From the NCBI GenBank assembly GCA_036852015.1, contig JAANDG010000269.1, positions 123,563 to 187,562 on the forward strand: DNA of 64,000 nucleotides, written 5' to 3'. The notes under the pieces were generated by a model. The model was not told where the DNA came from, searched no databases, and saw only the letters and a program-made list of their open reading frames with translations. Origin of the DNA: Pelodera strongyloides. Lineage: Eukaryota; Nematoda; Chromadorea; Rhabditida; Rhabditidae. Position numbers and translations under genes: made by a program. Positions 32,563 to 42,665 of this stretch are shown here, one piece after another. Within the stretch, counting starts at the first letter, position 1. Every line of letters begins with the position of its first letter.

Positions 32563-32918
32563 ACACTCGTGTGCACAAAAAAATTGGGGTTTCTTAAAAT
32601 TATGATTTGTTTTTGCAAAAATTGCATACGTGGCTTCATGATTTTCAGATATAATTTTGAAAATATTTGTCAACCCCTTCCCCGGACCACTTAAGTTTAT
32701 AAGTTTAATAACCTAGTTGGGCTATAATAATAATAATAATAATATTTAGTAACTAACAGGAATAAGGAATATGCCCTGAAGGAATATACCCCTGAAACGT
32801 TGGCACTGTAAGCGCGCACTTAGATTTATTTACCTACTAAAGAACATAGAAATGAAACTAATATTTAAGACTATAATGATTAATAATTTCGTTTGCTAAT
32901 AAAGTACTAAAGTAATAA

Positions 32919-33501
32919 AGTACAGTACGGTTTTGTAAAAGGGAAAAGTCTTGATCTCCAACTCTTAGAGTGTCAACATATGTATGTGCAACAAATTGAT
33001 GACGGAGGCTATGTTGATGTCATATACATAGATTTAGCTAAAGCATTTGATTCTGTGAGCCATGAAAAGTTGATTTATAAGATCCGATCTCTTGGCCTAC
33101 CAACCCAACTTGTGCATTGGATTCAATCCTACTTAGAGAACAGAACTTTTCGTGTAAAAGTAGATGATGTGCTTTCTGATGAGTACCCCGCACCTTCTGG
33201 TGTTCCTCAGGGAGGAGTCCTAAGCCCAACTCTATTTATATTGTATCTTTCTGACTTACCCAAATTTTTAGCTTGTTGTCCAAACGTTAAGGTTTCCATT
33301 TTTGCTGATGACGTAAAACTTTTTCTACGATACTCTAATACCTCTCCGTCGTTGATTGATGAACTAGATTTATGCCTGCGTACATTAGAAGAATACTGCG
33401 TAAAATGGCAATTGAAAATTGCGCCTCTTAAATGTGCTTCCTTACATATTGGGGTCGAAACAACCCTCACAATTTTTATAGCATACAAGGCCAGCTTGTG
33501 A
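32919..33501 (+). pseudogene. LINE reverse transcriptase core
   Basis: QYGFVKGKSLDLQLLE, VIYIDLAKAFDSVSHEKL (motif A), PSGVPQGGVLSPTLFILYLSDL (motif B) and SIFADDVKLF (motif C) are all intact, followed by WQLKIAPLKC. The frame is lost at about 33455 and continues in the 33432-34157 ORF. RT would copy LINE RNA at the nicked target, but this copy is truncated and frameshifted. Confidence 0.85.
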
Positions 33502-34093
33502 AATCTAAAAATTCGGCGCGTGATTTAGGTGTAATATTTGACGAGTCCTTGTCCTTTTCTGAACATATCTCCATTACCACAACTAAGGCACTCCGCTGCT
33601 TCTATGGTATAAATAGTACACTCCAACTAAGAGACCCCCGTCTTCTCATAAAGGCTTACAATGTATGGGTTCTACCTATACTCGAATTTGCCTCATGTGT
33701 TTGGAATCCATACTTATCGATCCATATAAAGCAACTGGAAGATGTACAGGCTACAATTACGTGGATCATTTTCAAAAAATGTGCAAAACCAGGTATTATT
33801 ATTCCGAAATACTCTGAACGGCTCAAGATATTGGGTCTAAAAAGTTTACAAGAACGGCGCATTCAAAAAGATCTCATTACATCTTTCAAAATCATAAAGC
33901 GCGAGGTGGATATAGACAGTAGTAAATACTATGTGTGCAGGCCAATGAGCAGATCAAGCTACTTTAATCTGAGTATTGAATTCAGTCGCAAAAATGTCAA
34001 ATTTCACTCTTTCTTTATAAGAACGGCGAGGTGGCTTTCAAACGCAAATTTTCCGCTAGACGCGCTAGTGTCGCAAAATTCTCATGTCTTTAA
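33455..34093 (+). pseudogene. LINE reverse transcriptase C-terminal part
   Basis: Continues after the frameshift with SARDLGVIFDESLSF, LPILEFASCVWNPYL, SLQERRIQKDLITSF and FFIRTARWL. The residues after HVF in the open frame come from the inserted foldback; the true continuation (KKKLKAVDILECL, ending at TGA 35561) lies beyond it. Confidence 0.8.
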
Positions 34094-34228
34094 AGGATCG
34101 CAGTCACTCCAAAATCATCATTTTGCTTCGAGTTTACTTGAATTTAGTAAAGAATAAAGAAGAATACTTGGCCAACACCGAATAATTTGAATTCCAACTC
34201 AGGGAGTGAACAAGTAGAAAAGTAGTTC

Positions 34229-34386
34229 TACTTAGCTACCGCAGGATTATGAAACGTGTAGTTATATGCCTGCAGACTCTTGCAATATATGTAAAGGTAT
34301 AATATGCATATATTTGCCGAAATAATTTGCATACTCCCGATCGGGAAGCAGCTGTATGAACACGTTTCGTGATCCTGCGGTATCTA
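34229..34386. mobile_element. Nested MITE (TACCGCAGGAT ends)
   Basis: Ends TACCGCAGGATTATGAAACG and its complement CGTTTCGTGATCCTGCGGTA, about 160 bp. It sits in the left arm of the foldback only; the right arm (near 35335-35345) shows the uninterrupted site CTACTTACAAGGGG. A TA or TTA target is suggested. Confidence 0.75.
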
Positions 34387-34573
34387 ACAAGGGGTCGGCA
34401 ACACCGTAAGGTGAGCGATCAGAAATTGCACCTCATGGGTAAAGAAGTATGGTGAATAAGAGTAAAACATGTTTGTAAAAAATTCTGCGGTCGTCTGGGA
34501 ATGGGAATATGTTCCCACGTGCTTTAAATAAAAAAGGTGCATGTGACAGGCTTCCTGAAGCTTAAAATCACTG

Positions 34574-34650
34574 GTCCTGTAGTGTAGGAGGTGCGCTCTA
34601 CCACACGGCTATGATGACCAGGGTTCAATTCCACCCCATGAAATTGTTTT
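34574..34650 (+). tRNA. tRNA-like segment in foldback left arm
   Basis: GGTCCTGTAGTGTAGGAGG, then GGGTTCAATTCC (B box) and CACCCCATG. The inverted copy is at 35085-35160. No proper anticodon arm is evident; probably a tRNA-derived SINE head trapped in the element. Confidence 0.4.
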
Positions 34651-35561
34651 TTGCACATTTTTCAAAATTCCCGAATAATTTTATTTTCAAAATAAAGACT
34701 GTTTTGCATGCAATTTTTGTCTATAGAGGTTTTCTTCCATAACAAGAAACAGCTTTGTATACTGTATTTGTATAACAGCTCGTGTAGGATGTTTGCAATC
34801 CTACTTGCTAGCCTTTTTTCGAAGCGGGTAGGTTCATTGTCAACAGATGGTAGACCGAAATCTTGAACCAAAATAGAAATCACTCGACAAGGATCAAGCA
34901 TTGTAAAGAATCACAGAAAAAAAATGAGAAAATGAAAAGAAATATGCGGAAACACAATAATAATGGAATCACGATAAAGATACGTTTGTAAAATTCCCTT
35001 TGCAGACAAAAATTGCATGCAAAACAGTCTTTATTTTGAAAATAAAATTATTCGGGAATTTTGAAAAATGTGCAAAAAAAATTTCATGGGGTGGAATTGA
35101 ACCCTGGTCATCATAGCCGTGTGGTAGAGCGCACCTCCTACACTACAGGACCGGTGATTTTAAGCTTCAGGAAGCCTGTCACATGCACCTTTTTTATTTA
35201 AAGCACGTGGGAACATATTCCCATTCCCAGACGACCGCAGAATTTTTTACAAACATGTTTTACTCTTATTCACCATACTTCTTTACCCATGAGGTGCAAT
35301 TTCTGATCGCTCACCTTACGGTGTTGCCGACCCCTTGTAAGTAGAACTACTTTTCTACTTGTTCACTCCCTGAGTTGGAATTCAAATTATTCGGTTTTGG
35401 TAAAGTATTTGTCTCTATTCTTTACTAAATACAAGTAAACTCGAAGAAAAACGACGATTTTGTAGTGACTGCGATCCTTTAAGAAAAAGCTGAAGGCAGT
35501 AGATATCCTTGAATGTCTCGGAGTTGAAAAAATGGAAAACATTATCTCTGTTAACCGTTGA

Positions 35562-36500
35562 TTCATTTAGAATACGCTGACCATCAATTAGTGGAATTTA
35601 CAGCATGCTGGAACGACTATCGGCAACAACGGGATAAATCATAATTCTTTCTTTTCTTTCCATTTATATTCACTGGCCTTTTCAAAGACACCAATTCACT
35701 AATGCAGCACCATGTGCATGTATACGCAAGCAAATATACAGACTTATACGTTACTCTCGTGAAGAATAATAAGAAGGAGGTTCTACATAAACAGTTAACC
35801 CTTTTCCTTATCTTTATAAGTGGTTTAGCTACGTAGCGCATGCGGACTCCTGCGGGTGGAGGGTAGTGACGATGCTAGGCCCCTACTTTCTTTATGTGAT
35901 GGCCCTGAGAATGTATTTACTTGTTGTATTGCTTGTTGTACTTTTATGTGTGGCACGTTTAGGATTGTTGAGATCGTGAACGCGTAGTACTTTTGTTGAG
36001 GTAACGTGGCTAAGCTAAACTAAAAATATAAAATACGGGTTGGCTGTTTGTGTGGGACAAAGTTCTTTGATTCGCTATCATCATCGTTTTCTTTATTAAC
36101 CTTGTGGAATTACAATCGATATACTGTTGGTGGAAATTATTTCCAAGTATCTATATCATCTACTTTGATTTTTCTTTTTCATCGTCTCTCACGGCGTTGC
36201 GCTCTTTTAATAAGTATAATAAATATTCAAATAATATTCAAATACTCAATAAATTAGCGTCAAAAATACCGTCTGTTAGTTAATTGGGTGCGCGCAAGCG
36301 GCGCAAGACTAGGTTCTTTCTCTCTTGAGTGAGGGGGTGCACACGGCGCACACAGACAGTTCTACCGCATGTTTTGTAAATTTTGCTTATTTGGTCATAA
36401 ATTTCGTGTAAGTTGATATTTTTATCTGAAATGTTCGCAGGTATTATGGAATGTGGTCTTTTCACTAATTAGACCAAAAAAGGGCTCTCGGATCAAACCC
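35562..36500. other. No gene recognised
   Basis: AT-rich; short unrelated ORFs, no splice-paired frame or recognised repeat end. Confidence 0.4.
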
Positions 36501-36700
36501 AAACTATGTTAGCGCTATCGCGCTAACAAAGGATTTTAACCTTTCTGGCTATGGTGCCTGGCCGAACTGTTTAGCATAGTATTTCTGCGAGTTCACGGTG
36601 CAAATAGATGCGGTTTTCACAGAAATATTTTTGAGATTCCGGACATTATGTGCAAATAAATGAGGAAAACTGTTTTGTCGTGGGCCTCACCACAAAAGAC
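36495..36700. mobile_element. MITE fragments
   Basis: 36495-36530 (CAAACCCAAACTATGTTAGC, then the GTTAGCGC/GCGCTAAC hairpin) is the inverted counterpart of 56575-56640. 36534-36700 is a GAGGCCCACGAG-family fragment (CTGGCCGAACTGTTTAGCA, GCGAGTTC, CCGGACATT). Confidence 0.6.
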
Positions 36701-37114
36701 ACTTACGAGGCAATGTGTCTCATTTCCGCGCCCGCTTCGGATGTAATTGTAGGTGGTGTTGACTATCTAAACTGACAACAATTAGAAAAAAAAACTGAAG
36801 AAAATTGATATTTCTATGTCTATGTGCGCATTTCTATTATCCTATGAATCTACTGAAATATGTCCACTCACGTAAAAAAACCGTGTTGCAATCATATCCT
36901 TCTTTTGGAGTCCACGGGCTTGACGCACGAACATCTGACTTTGAAGCTAAACTGTCATCCCTTGCTCCTTGTCTTTCCTTGTCATCTCTCTGTGTGTCTC
37001 TCTCTCTCTCTCTCTCTATTTCTATTTATGTTTTTAAATCTCAAATACCCACATACAAGTCGTCAGAAATCCTCAGTTCATAAAGTGAAGGTATTCGAAT
37101 AGAATGGTCTTCCG

Positions 37115-37387
37115 ATATTTCGTGTGGTAAATATAAGCATTCCAGTGTCCCAGGAGGATAAGTATAGCTTTCAAGGCAAGCACGGGTCTTATTATCCGGG
37201 CAACTCGCTTTCATGTGCGCAAATGGGAAACTGCATTCCAGAACTCTACATTGGAGCTGTCCTTGGTAGGTTCCGATTGCAAAAAGATCCAGAAGGTGAC
37301 TATCTCGAAAGTCTGAATAATTATGGCGAACGCATCGAAGATCTGAATTTGTTCATTTACGGCTTATTCCAGTATTTGAAACTCTAA
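37115..37387 (+). CDS. Possible coding exon, unknown protein
   Basis: About 85 open codons to TAA with balanced composition: SQEDKYSFQGKHGSYYPGN, SLSCAQMGNCIPELYIGAVL, then FRLQKDPEGDYLESL and ERIEDLNLFIYGLFQYLKL. An acceptor (AAGCATTCCAG, about 37145) precedes it. No family recognised and no linked exon proven. Confidence 0.35.
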   Translation: MFRVVNISIPVSQEDKYSFQGKHGSYYPGNSLSCAQMGNCIPELYIGAVLGRFRLQKDPEGDYLESLNNYGERIEDLNLFIYGLFQYLKL

Positions 37388-37756
37388 AGTCTGAAGGCAC
37401 TTTAATATGCGAAAGTATTTCATATACAGCGCAAAATGTAATAAAAGCAGTCACACCATCGAGGGGCATGGCCAACATTCGTTCCGCCCCGCAAACTATC
37501 CGTTCCAGTCTAGAGACGCTTCATTTATTTTAGAACTGTTTGGGTAATTAAAGGGAATATTTGCGGCATCATTCGGCATCATTCGAATCAGAATTCGATT
37601 CTGTGCCGAGTTAAAACAAAACAAAATGTCGGAAACAAATATAAAAAAAGTTAGGAGGATTTGAAGATTGCATTTCTTACAAAGTTCGCAAGGAAAATTA
37701 GCCGAATTAGAGTCAAATTCTAATTTGCATAAGCTCAAAAGTAGCGAAAATCTAGG

Positions 37757-37911
37757 TGACAAGTAGTAAAAACCGAAGTTTACCCGAAGTATGGAATAAC
37801 CCACCATACGCTATTTGTGAATCCGGCCGCTTAGAAGGGATGCTGCAGTACCCGGAAGAACCAGCGTCATGTCGACGTATCAGCACAAGCCAAAGTGTTC
37901 CAAATGTGAGC
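37757..37911 (+). CDS. Possible Cys-containing exon, unknown protein
   Basis: The frame LPEVWNNPPYAICESGRLEG continues with LQYPEEPASCRRISTSQS and reaches a GTGAGC donor near 37911. Two Cys and mixed composition suggest an extracellular segment. No confirmed acceptor. Confidence 0.25.
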
Positions 37912-38195
37912 AAATACTGCAATAAGCAAACGAAATGTCTGGTGCTACAGGGGGGTTTGAAAACATCATGAATTGCTTTGTAAAGCTTAATGACCTTATT
38001 TGTACTTCAACTCTAAATAATTGTTAGTCTGTTAGGCCTATCCTAGGCAGCCATTTTTATTTCTCCAATGCTCGATGAATATAAACTACATAGAGAATTG
38101 ATCAGCTTGAAAAGGCGAATACCGGATATAAACTCATCTCTAACAATATTATGCCATTTCTTATTTCATAGGGTGTGTGCGTGTGTGTCCGATGC

Positions 38196-38229
38196 ATTCC
38201 TATATTGGCGAATTCGCCAATATAGGAAT
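38196..38229. repeat. 34-bp perfect palindrome
   Basis: Symmetrical around GAATTC (centre between 38212 and 38213); each arm reads ATTCCTATATTGGCGAA. Next to remnants of a Helitron 5' end (38263-38320). Confidence 0.85.
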
Positions 38230-38394
38230 TATTCAAATTTATATATTCCTTTATATATTCAAATTTTCGTTGCGTTCACATGCGGCTTCAAACAAAAAAG
38301 TAAACCTTTCTCCTTTATATCTTACCAGCCGTTCGAAGAGCCCTACGGGCTCTTCTCCGACTGGAGAAATCGGCCTTCGGCCGATTGTTACACA

Positions 38395-38948
38395 GCAACG
38401 AAACTCAAGAGTTGCGCGCGGCAACAGTTTGGGGGTGTTTCCCGCAAAAGAATTTGATGCGCGCCGCAAAAGTTTTTTCACCGACTCCGGTTGCCGTTTT
38501 GGTGCGGGAAACACCCCCAAACTGTTGCGGGAAACACCCCCAAAACGTTGCCGAAAAGGTGCGGAAACGGTGCGGGATAAGTAGCAACTGCAAAAAGAAA
38601 GCATCGTGTTGGATTCGAACCTACACTCTTGTTAGATACTTTCTCTAAACAGCGCCTTAGACCACTCGGCCACACAACACATGTGAGACGTGTGATTGCG
38701 GAAAAACATAGTTACATCAAATGTAGTTACGGCAGATCCTCCGAGCGCTTTCAAAAACGTTGCCGAAAAGGTGCGGAACTGGTGCGGGGCGCAAGTTGCG
38801 CCCCGCACCATTTCCGCACCGTTTCCGCACCTTTTCGGGAAACACTTTGCGCGCCATTTCTATTCCGCGCGCATTTTGTTTCCCATTCCTTTGCGGCGCG
38901 CATTTTTTTTCCCGAAATGGTGCGGCGCGCAACTCATCGGCTCTCAGT
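38395..38948. mobile_element. Palindrome-rich tRNA-bearing element, copy 2
   Basis: About 95% identical by eye to 1045-1598, from GCAACGAAACTC to CTCTCAGTG. Inserted in the Helitron between TTACACA and TGTT-type sequence; no long target duplication is seen. Confidence 0.8.
38603..38678 (-). tRNA. tRNA-like sequence (Leu/Ser type) in palindromic element
   Basis: 76 nt. The ends GTTGTGT and ACACGAT pair over seven positions (with G-U). A box TGGCCGAGTGG, B box GGTTCGAATCC. The anticodon arm pairs poorly. Better preserved than 1253-1329. Confidence 0.5.
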
Positions 38949-39086
38949 GAGTGTTTAAAAAACTTTCATTTACGTTTATGTGGAAACGTATAATTTGGTT
39001 CTGGACAGCGTTTTTGCAAATCATACAAATTTGCTATCGCACTTCTCTTCTCCTATAATATCTCCTATAATATCCTCGACACATAA

Positions 39087-39169
39087 GCTAGCATAGCTCA
39101 ACAGGTAGAGCGTTGGACTGTGAATCGAGAGATTGTGTGCTGCTGTGGGTTCGAATCCCGCCAGCGGCA
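39087..39169 (+). tRNA. tRNA-His(GTG)-like sequence in Helitron
   Basis: A box TAGCTCAACAGG, loop CTGTGAA, B box GGTTCGAATCC with CCGCC following, so the T stem pairs fully here. Mirrored at 39384-39466. Confidence 0.55.
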
Positions 39170-39278
39170 AAGATTTTGTATGTTCTCTTTCGATTATGAA
39201 TAGAAAATTTTCTTTATGAAAGGATTTCGTTATGTTCACACAAACAAAAAAGTAAACTCTTCTCTTTTATATAATAAG

Positions 39279-39674
39279 ATTATATAAAGGAGAAGAGTTT
39301 ACTTTTTGTTTGTGTGAACATAACGAAATCCTTTCATAAAGAAAATTTTCTATTCATAATCGAAAGAGAACATACAAAATCTTTGCCGCTGGCGGGATTC
39401 GAACCCACAGCAGCACACAATCTCTCGATTCACAGTCCAACGCTCTACCTGTTGAGCTATGCTAGCTTATGTGTCGAGGATATTATAGGAGATATTATAG
39501 GAGAAGAGAAGTGCGATAGCAAATTTGTATGATTTGCAAAAACGCTGTCCAGAACCAAATTATACGTTTCCACATAAACGTAAATAAAAATTTTTTGTGA
39601 ACAGTGTGTAACAATCGGCCGAAGGCCGATTCCTCCAGTCGGAGAAGAGCCCGTAGGGCTCTTCGAACGGCTGG
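39279..39674 (+). mobile_element. Helitron, right arm of giant palindrome
   Basis: Inverted, nearly identical partner of 38325-39279, separated by 3 nt (AAG). It has lost the first bases (TCTT) at the junction; the 3' end CGGCTGG is followed by T (39675). It carries no insertion and so preserves the empty site of the left arm. Confidence 0.85.
39384..39466 (-). tRNA. tRNA-His(GTG)-like sequence in inverted Helitron
   Basis: Exact inverted counterpart of 39087-39169; A and B boxes intact. Confidence 0.55.
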
Positions 39675-39720
39675 TAATAAGATATTGCCATAGAAGCTGT
39701 AATAAAAAATTATTATTGGG

Positions 39721-39721
<1 letters not shown>

Positions 39722-39802
<81 letters not shown>

Positions 39803-39895
39803 CAACACACACACAACACACAAACACACACAACACACACCACACAACACACACACATACACACACACAAACCACACACACACACACACACACAC

Positions 39896-39955
<60 letters not shown>

Positions 39956-39966
39956 TACACACACAC
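39722..39966. repeat. (CA)n microsatellite, ~245 bp
   Basis: Long CA run with CAA, CCA, ATA interruptions. The large Cys/Val and His/Thr ORFs over it are artefacts. Confidence 0.95.
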
Positions 39967-40146
39967 TTTTGCTTTGTAAAGCATGTCTTTCGGAATTTGA
40001 TACCATCATCTTTCGATAAAAGGAAACCATTTATGCAATTCATTCCGTGAGCCTCCTCCTTTAAGGTAAGAAAACTATCACGGCGTTGCCAAACTTCCAG
40101 CAATACTACTCTTCCAAAATATTTTGGTCTCCTTCGGTGCTTTTTC

Positions 40147-40325
40147 TTAAAGCGAAATACCTGCCGGTTTTTGAAACGCATCGTGAACAACTGAATTCTT
40201 ACGTATTTATGCAAAGTTGCTCGAATTTAGCTCGATTTTTTATTCTAATTTATGATCATTTGCATAAACTGCAGAAGAAGGCTGGTGTATTCGATGCGTT
40301 TCAAAAACTTGTCGGTCTTTCGCCG
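40147..40325. mobile_element. AGCGAAATACCGG MITE
   Basis: TTAAAGCGAAATACCTGCCGG, TTTTTGAAACGCATCG on the left; GATGCGTTTCAAAAACTTGT and CTTTCGCC on the right. The interior GCTCGAATTTAGCTCGATTTT defines a subfamily shared with 46288-46450, 44888 and 53691. Confidence 0.75.
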
Positions 40326-40989
40326 AGAAATCTACAAATACAGATAAAATAAAGAGAAATGTACAAAGTTACCTCCCGGAAAGCGAACATATTCAAATGT
40401 AATGTGCAAAAGTAGGAATATTGGTATTCGTTCTCGCATGTAAATATGAGTGGATATGGATATGACGTAGGAATTTATATCCAACTCTTTGTATGAAATA
40501 CGCTACAATTAAAACGAGATAAAGAGAGATAAAGTTTGGCTAATTCTCCATGCATAGTGACCTCTGACCAAGGCATCTTCAAGCCGCAGTGTATTCAGTG
40601 ATAATGATCGGTAAAAAGTAGTGCGTCTACAAACGTCTGTAAACGCCGGTAAAGAAACGCCGGTAAACACCGGCAAACTTCTAGCACATAATACATGTAA
40701 AGACTACAAAGTATGAGTAGCCTTTAGACCCGAAGACAGCGTATGGTATACAATGAGTTGGTTGGGGATATAGTTTATTACGACTCGAACACAAACATTA
40801 CAAATAAGTATAAAGCGAGGTAACACAAAAGGGCAACTTTAGCCTAAAGTAGTACGTCTGTGATTATTGGGTCTCTCGGGAGGATTCTTCTTCCTCCGTC
40901 TGACTAAATATTCCTTTTCGGGTGGTATCACACGAAATACAAGTGATACCAAAATGGTAAAGAGTAAAGAGTAACGGATTATATCAACC

Positions 40990-41175
40990 GAATCCGCAGA
41001 AACGGTGCACGAAACGGCCTTTAAACTTCTCGGAGGCCAATTTTCTCGGGAAGCCGTTTATCTCCGCCGGTTTTAACCAGCTGCCAACTTTTACTCCTTT
41101 GGAGGGTTGAAGGTGTTCCGAGCCGAGCTCGAACCAGCGGCCGGTGGCGTGGAGCAAGGCGCTTGCCACTTGCCA
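40990..41175 (-). mobile_element. tRNA-derived SINE, family 2, second copy
   Basis: On the minus strand: GGCAAGTGGCAAGCGCC (A-box region), GGTTCGAGCTC (B box), then AAAGTTGGCAGCTGG and CGGCGGAGATAAACGG. A better preserved tRNA head than 27935. Confidence 0.6.
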
Positions 41176-41257
41176 CGCTATTTGGGAAATAGCGTGACAG
41201 GGTTAGAGGCTGTAGACGTCAGTACTGTCATCTTCATATTTCGTGTGTATTTTGTTC

Positions 41258-41400
41258 TTCTACACCACGCCTACACCGGGCCCACACCAGGCGCCCAAAA
41301 CACATTTTCTGTGTCTCTCGAGTCACTCTTCCATTTGGGCGAGGCGGAGGCGGCCGACCTAATTTGGGCAGAGTGTAGACCGCGCACCGGCGAAGTTTCC
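41258..41400 (+). repeat. Dispersed repeat, copy 2
   Basis: CGCCTACACCGGGCCCACAC, CTCGAGTCACTCTTC and GAGGCGGAGGCGGCC match 1931-2040. Confidence 0.5.
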
Positions 41401-41649
41401 TCAGTTCGGTGTCGTTCTTGGATGTCAATTCAAGAGCACTCGAAGTAACCCCCGCCCCCAACCCCCCCCCCCATTTTTCTGTCGTGGTTGGCCTCTATGG
41501 TCGAACAATCTTTTTTCGTGTGTTAACTGCAGCGTATTCGAATAGAAACATTTGACGAAAACGTAGTTTCGGACATTAATCTAAGTTGTGTGCTTAATAA
41601 TTCAAAATTTACATTCGGGAAAATCCGTAGGAATTTTTTTTTTTGCTTA

Positions 41650-42076
41650 GGGCGCGTTCGGGTTGCTCTTTCCGAAAGAGAAAGAGGCAAAAACCCCGTT
41701 CGGGTTGGACCTTTCCGAAAGGATTTAATGCTTTGTGAAAGTGAAAAGTACAGTACACACTTTCCGTGAACACGCAGGGTTTTTATTTTTATTTGAATGT
41801 GCACGGTCTGCGCACTTGTGCACAATTTCGGAATTGTATTTTTTCCCGACCGCCGACCTGCCCGCAGGCACATGACAGTACGTGCACAAGACCGGAAGGA
41901 AATGCACCGTGCACAATTAAATCGATTCAAATCTTAAAACGAAAATCCCTGCGTGTTCACGGAAAGTGTGTACTGTACTTTTCACTTTCACAAAGCATTA
42001 AATCCTTTCGGAAAGGTCCAACCCGAACGGGGTTTTTGCCTCTTTCTCTTTCGGAAAGAGCAACCCGAACGCGCCC
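41650..42076. mobile_element. Harbinger-like MITE, 427 bp, TTA target duplication
   Basis: TTA at 41647-41649 and 42077-42079. Terminal inverted repeats of about 135 bp, starting GGGCGCGTTCGGGTTGCTC, are practically perfect. The centre has a second inverted pair (GTGCACGGT and ACCGTGCAC). TTA duplications and G-rich ends fit PIF/Harbinger (known for that superfamily). Arm identity implies a young copy. Confidence 0.85.
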
Positions 42077-42166
42077 TTAAACATTTCCTCACTTATGTTT
42101 CGCAAATGTTCGCTCTCCGTGAGGTTGGTTGGTGTTAATTTAAAAAAAAAAAATTCTAATCTGTAC

Positions 42167-42249
42167 AAAATGTCCGGAATTTCAGAAATATTACTGTGAA
42201 AATCGCATTGCTTGAGAGAACTCACACAGTTATTCTTCGGCAAACAGTA
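42167..42249. mobile_element. MITE fragment (GAGGCCCACGAG family)
   Basis: Contains GTCCGGAATTTCAGAAATAT, GTGAAAATCGC and CGGCAAACAGT, matching the left arm of 30509-30955; both ends are gone. Confidence 0.5.
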
Positions 42250-42439
42250 GCCGTATGCACGAACAGCGGGAACCTCCCAGAGTGGGAGAATTTGTCTCTG
42301 TGTGCCTCTGATTCGTGTGATCCCTCTCTTCCTCTCACCTCCCACTGGGAGGCTGGGAGCTTCCCGGTGCGTTCGTGCATACGGCCACATTTGGCCAGGT
42401 ACCATAGTAAGGAGCGATTTTTGCGCGTTTAGAACATTT

Positions 42440-42570
42440 ATGGGAAACCAAAAACCCCGATATGGCGCGATCAAGTCCCTCAAAAAATCAGGCTTTTGTT
42501 ACACCCTCTTGGAAAAAAATCGGGGTTTTGGGAAATAATCGGGGCGATATCGTGGTTTTCCTGTGAAAGG
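42440..42570. repeat. CCCGATATGG repeat block, copy 3
   Basis: AACCCCGATATGGCGCGATCA, AGTCCCTCAAAAAATC and AATCGGGGCGATATC match the start of 14383-14690; only two units. Confidence 0.6.
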
Positions 42571-42665
42571 GGAAATTATCCCGTTCGGGTTAGCCTACAA
42601 TACTATGTTCGCTACTTGCTGACAATTGAACGTTCTCTAGTGTGAATAGACAAACAATGGCAACT

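Larger units (their letters stand above)
34094..35478. mobile_element. 1.4-kb foldback element with TTAA target duplication
   Basis: Terminal inverted repeats start AGGATCGCAGTCACT. TTAA is present on both sides (34090-34093 and 35479-35482). Arms of about 490 bp (left arm 34094-34730, enlarged by a nested MITE; right arm 34992-35478) are close copies. Both arms carry a tRNA-like segment. Removing the element rejoins the LINE frame exactly. A shorter relative is at 46455-46881. No transposase. Confidence 0.85.
32919..35561 (+). mobile_element. CR1-like LINE, split by a foldback insertion
   Basis: 5'-truncated at the RT. The coding region runs 32919-34093 and resumes at 35479-35561 after the 34094-35478 insertion. 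It is the best preserved LINE in the window; one frameshift is present near 33455. Confidence 0.75.
38325..39279 (-). mobile_element. Helitron, left arm of giant palindrome, with insertion
   Basis: Same family as 3288-3730. The 5' TCTTATTATATAAAAGAG (minus strand, at 39279) is preceded by A; the 3' end is CGGCTGG (38325) followed by T. It is interrupted at 38395-38948 by the palindromic tRNA-bearing element. The neighbouring inverted Helitron shows the uninterrupted sequence. Confidence 0.8.

Noticed and set aside
37757..37911. Envelope-like glycoprotein fragment
   Set aside because: Two Cys and a mixed composition are not enough, and there is no adjacent pol or LTR.
39021..39532. Two identical 72-residue proteins facing each other
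   Set aside because: They are chance ORFs across the tRNA-like part of the inverted Helitrons; identity reflects the palindrome.
39457..40214. Large Cys/Val-rich and His/Thr-rich ORFs
   Set aside because: They are translations of the (CA)n microsatellite plus the flanking Helitron.
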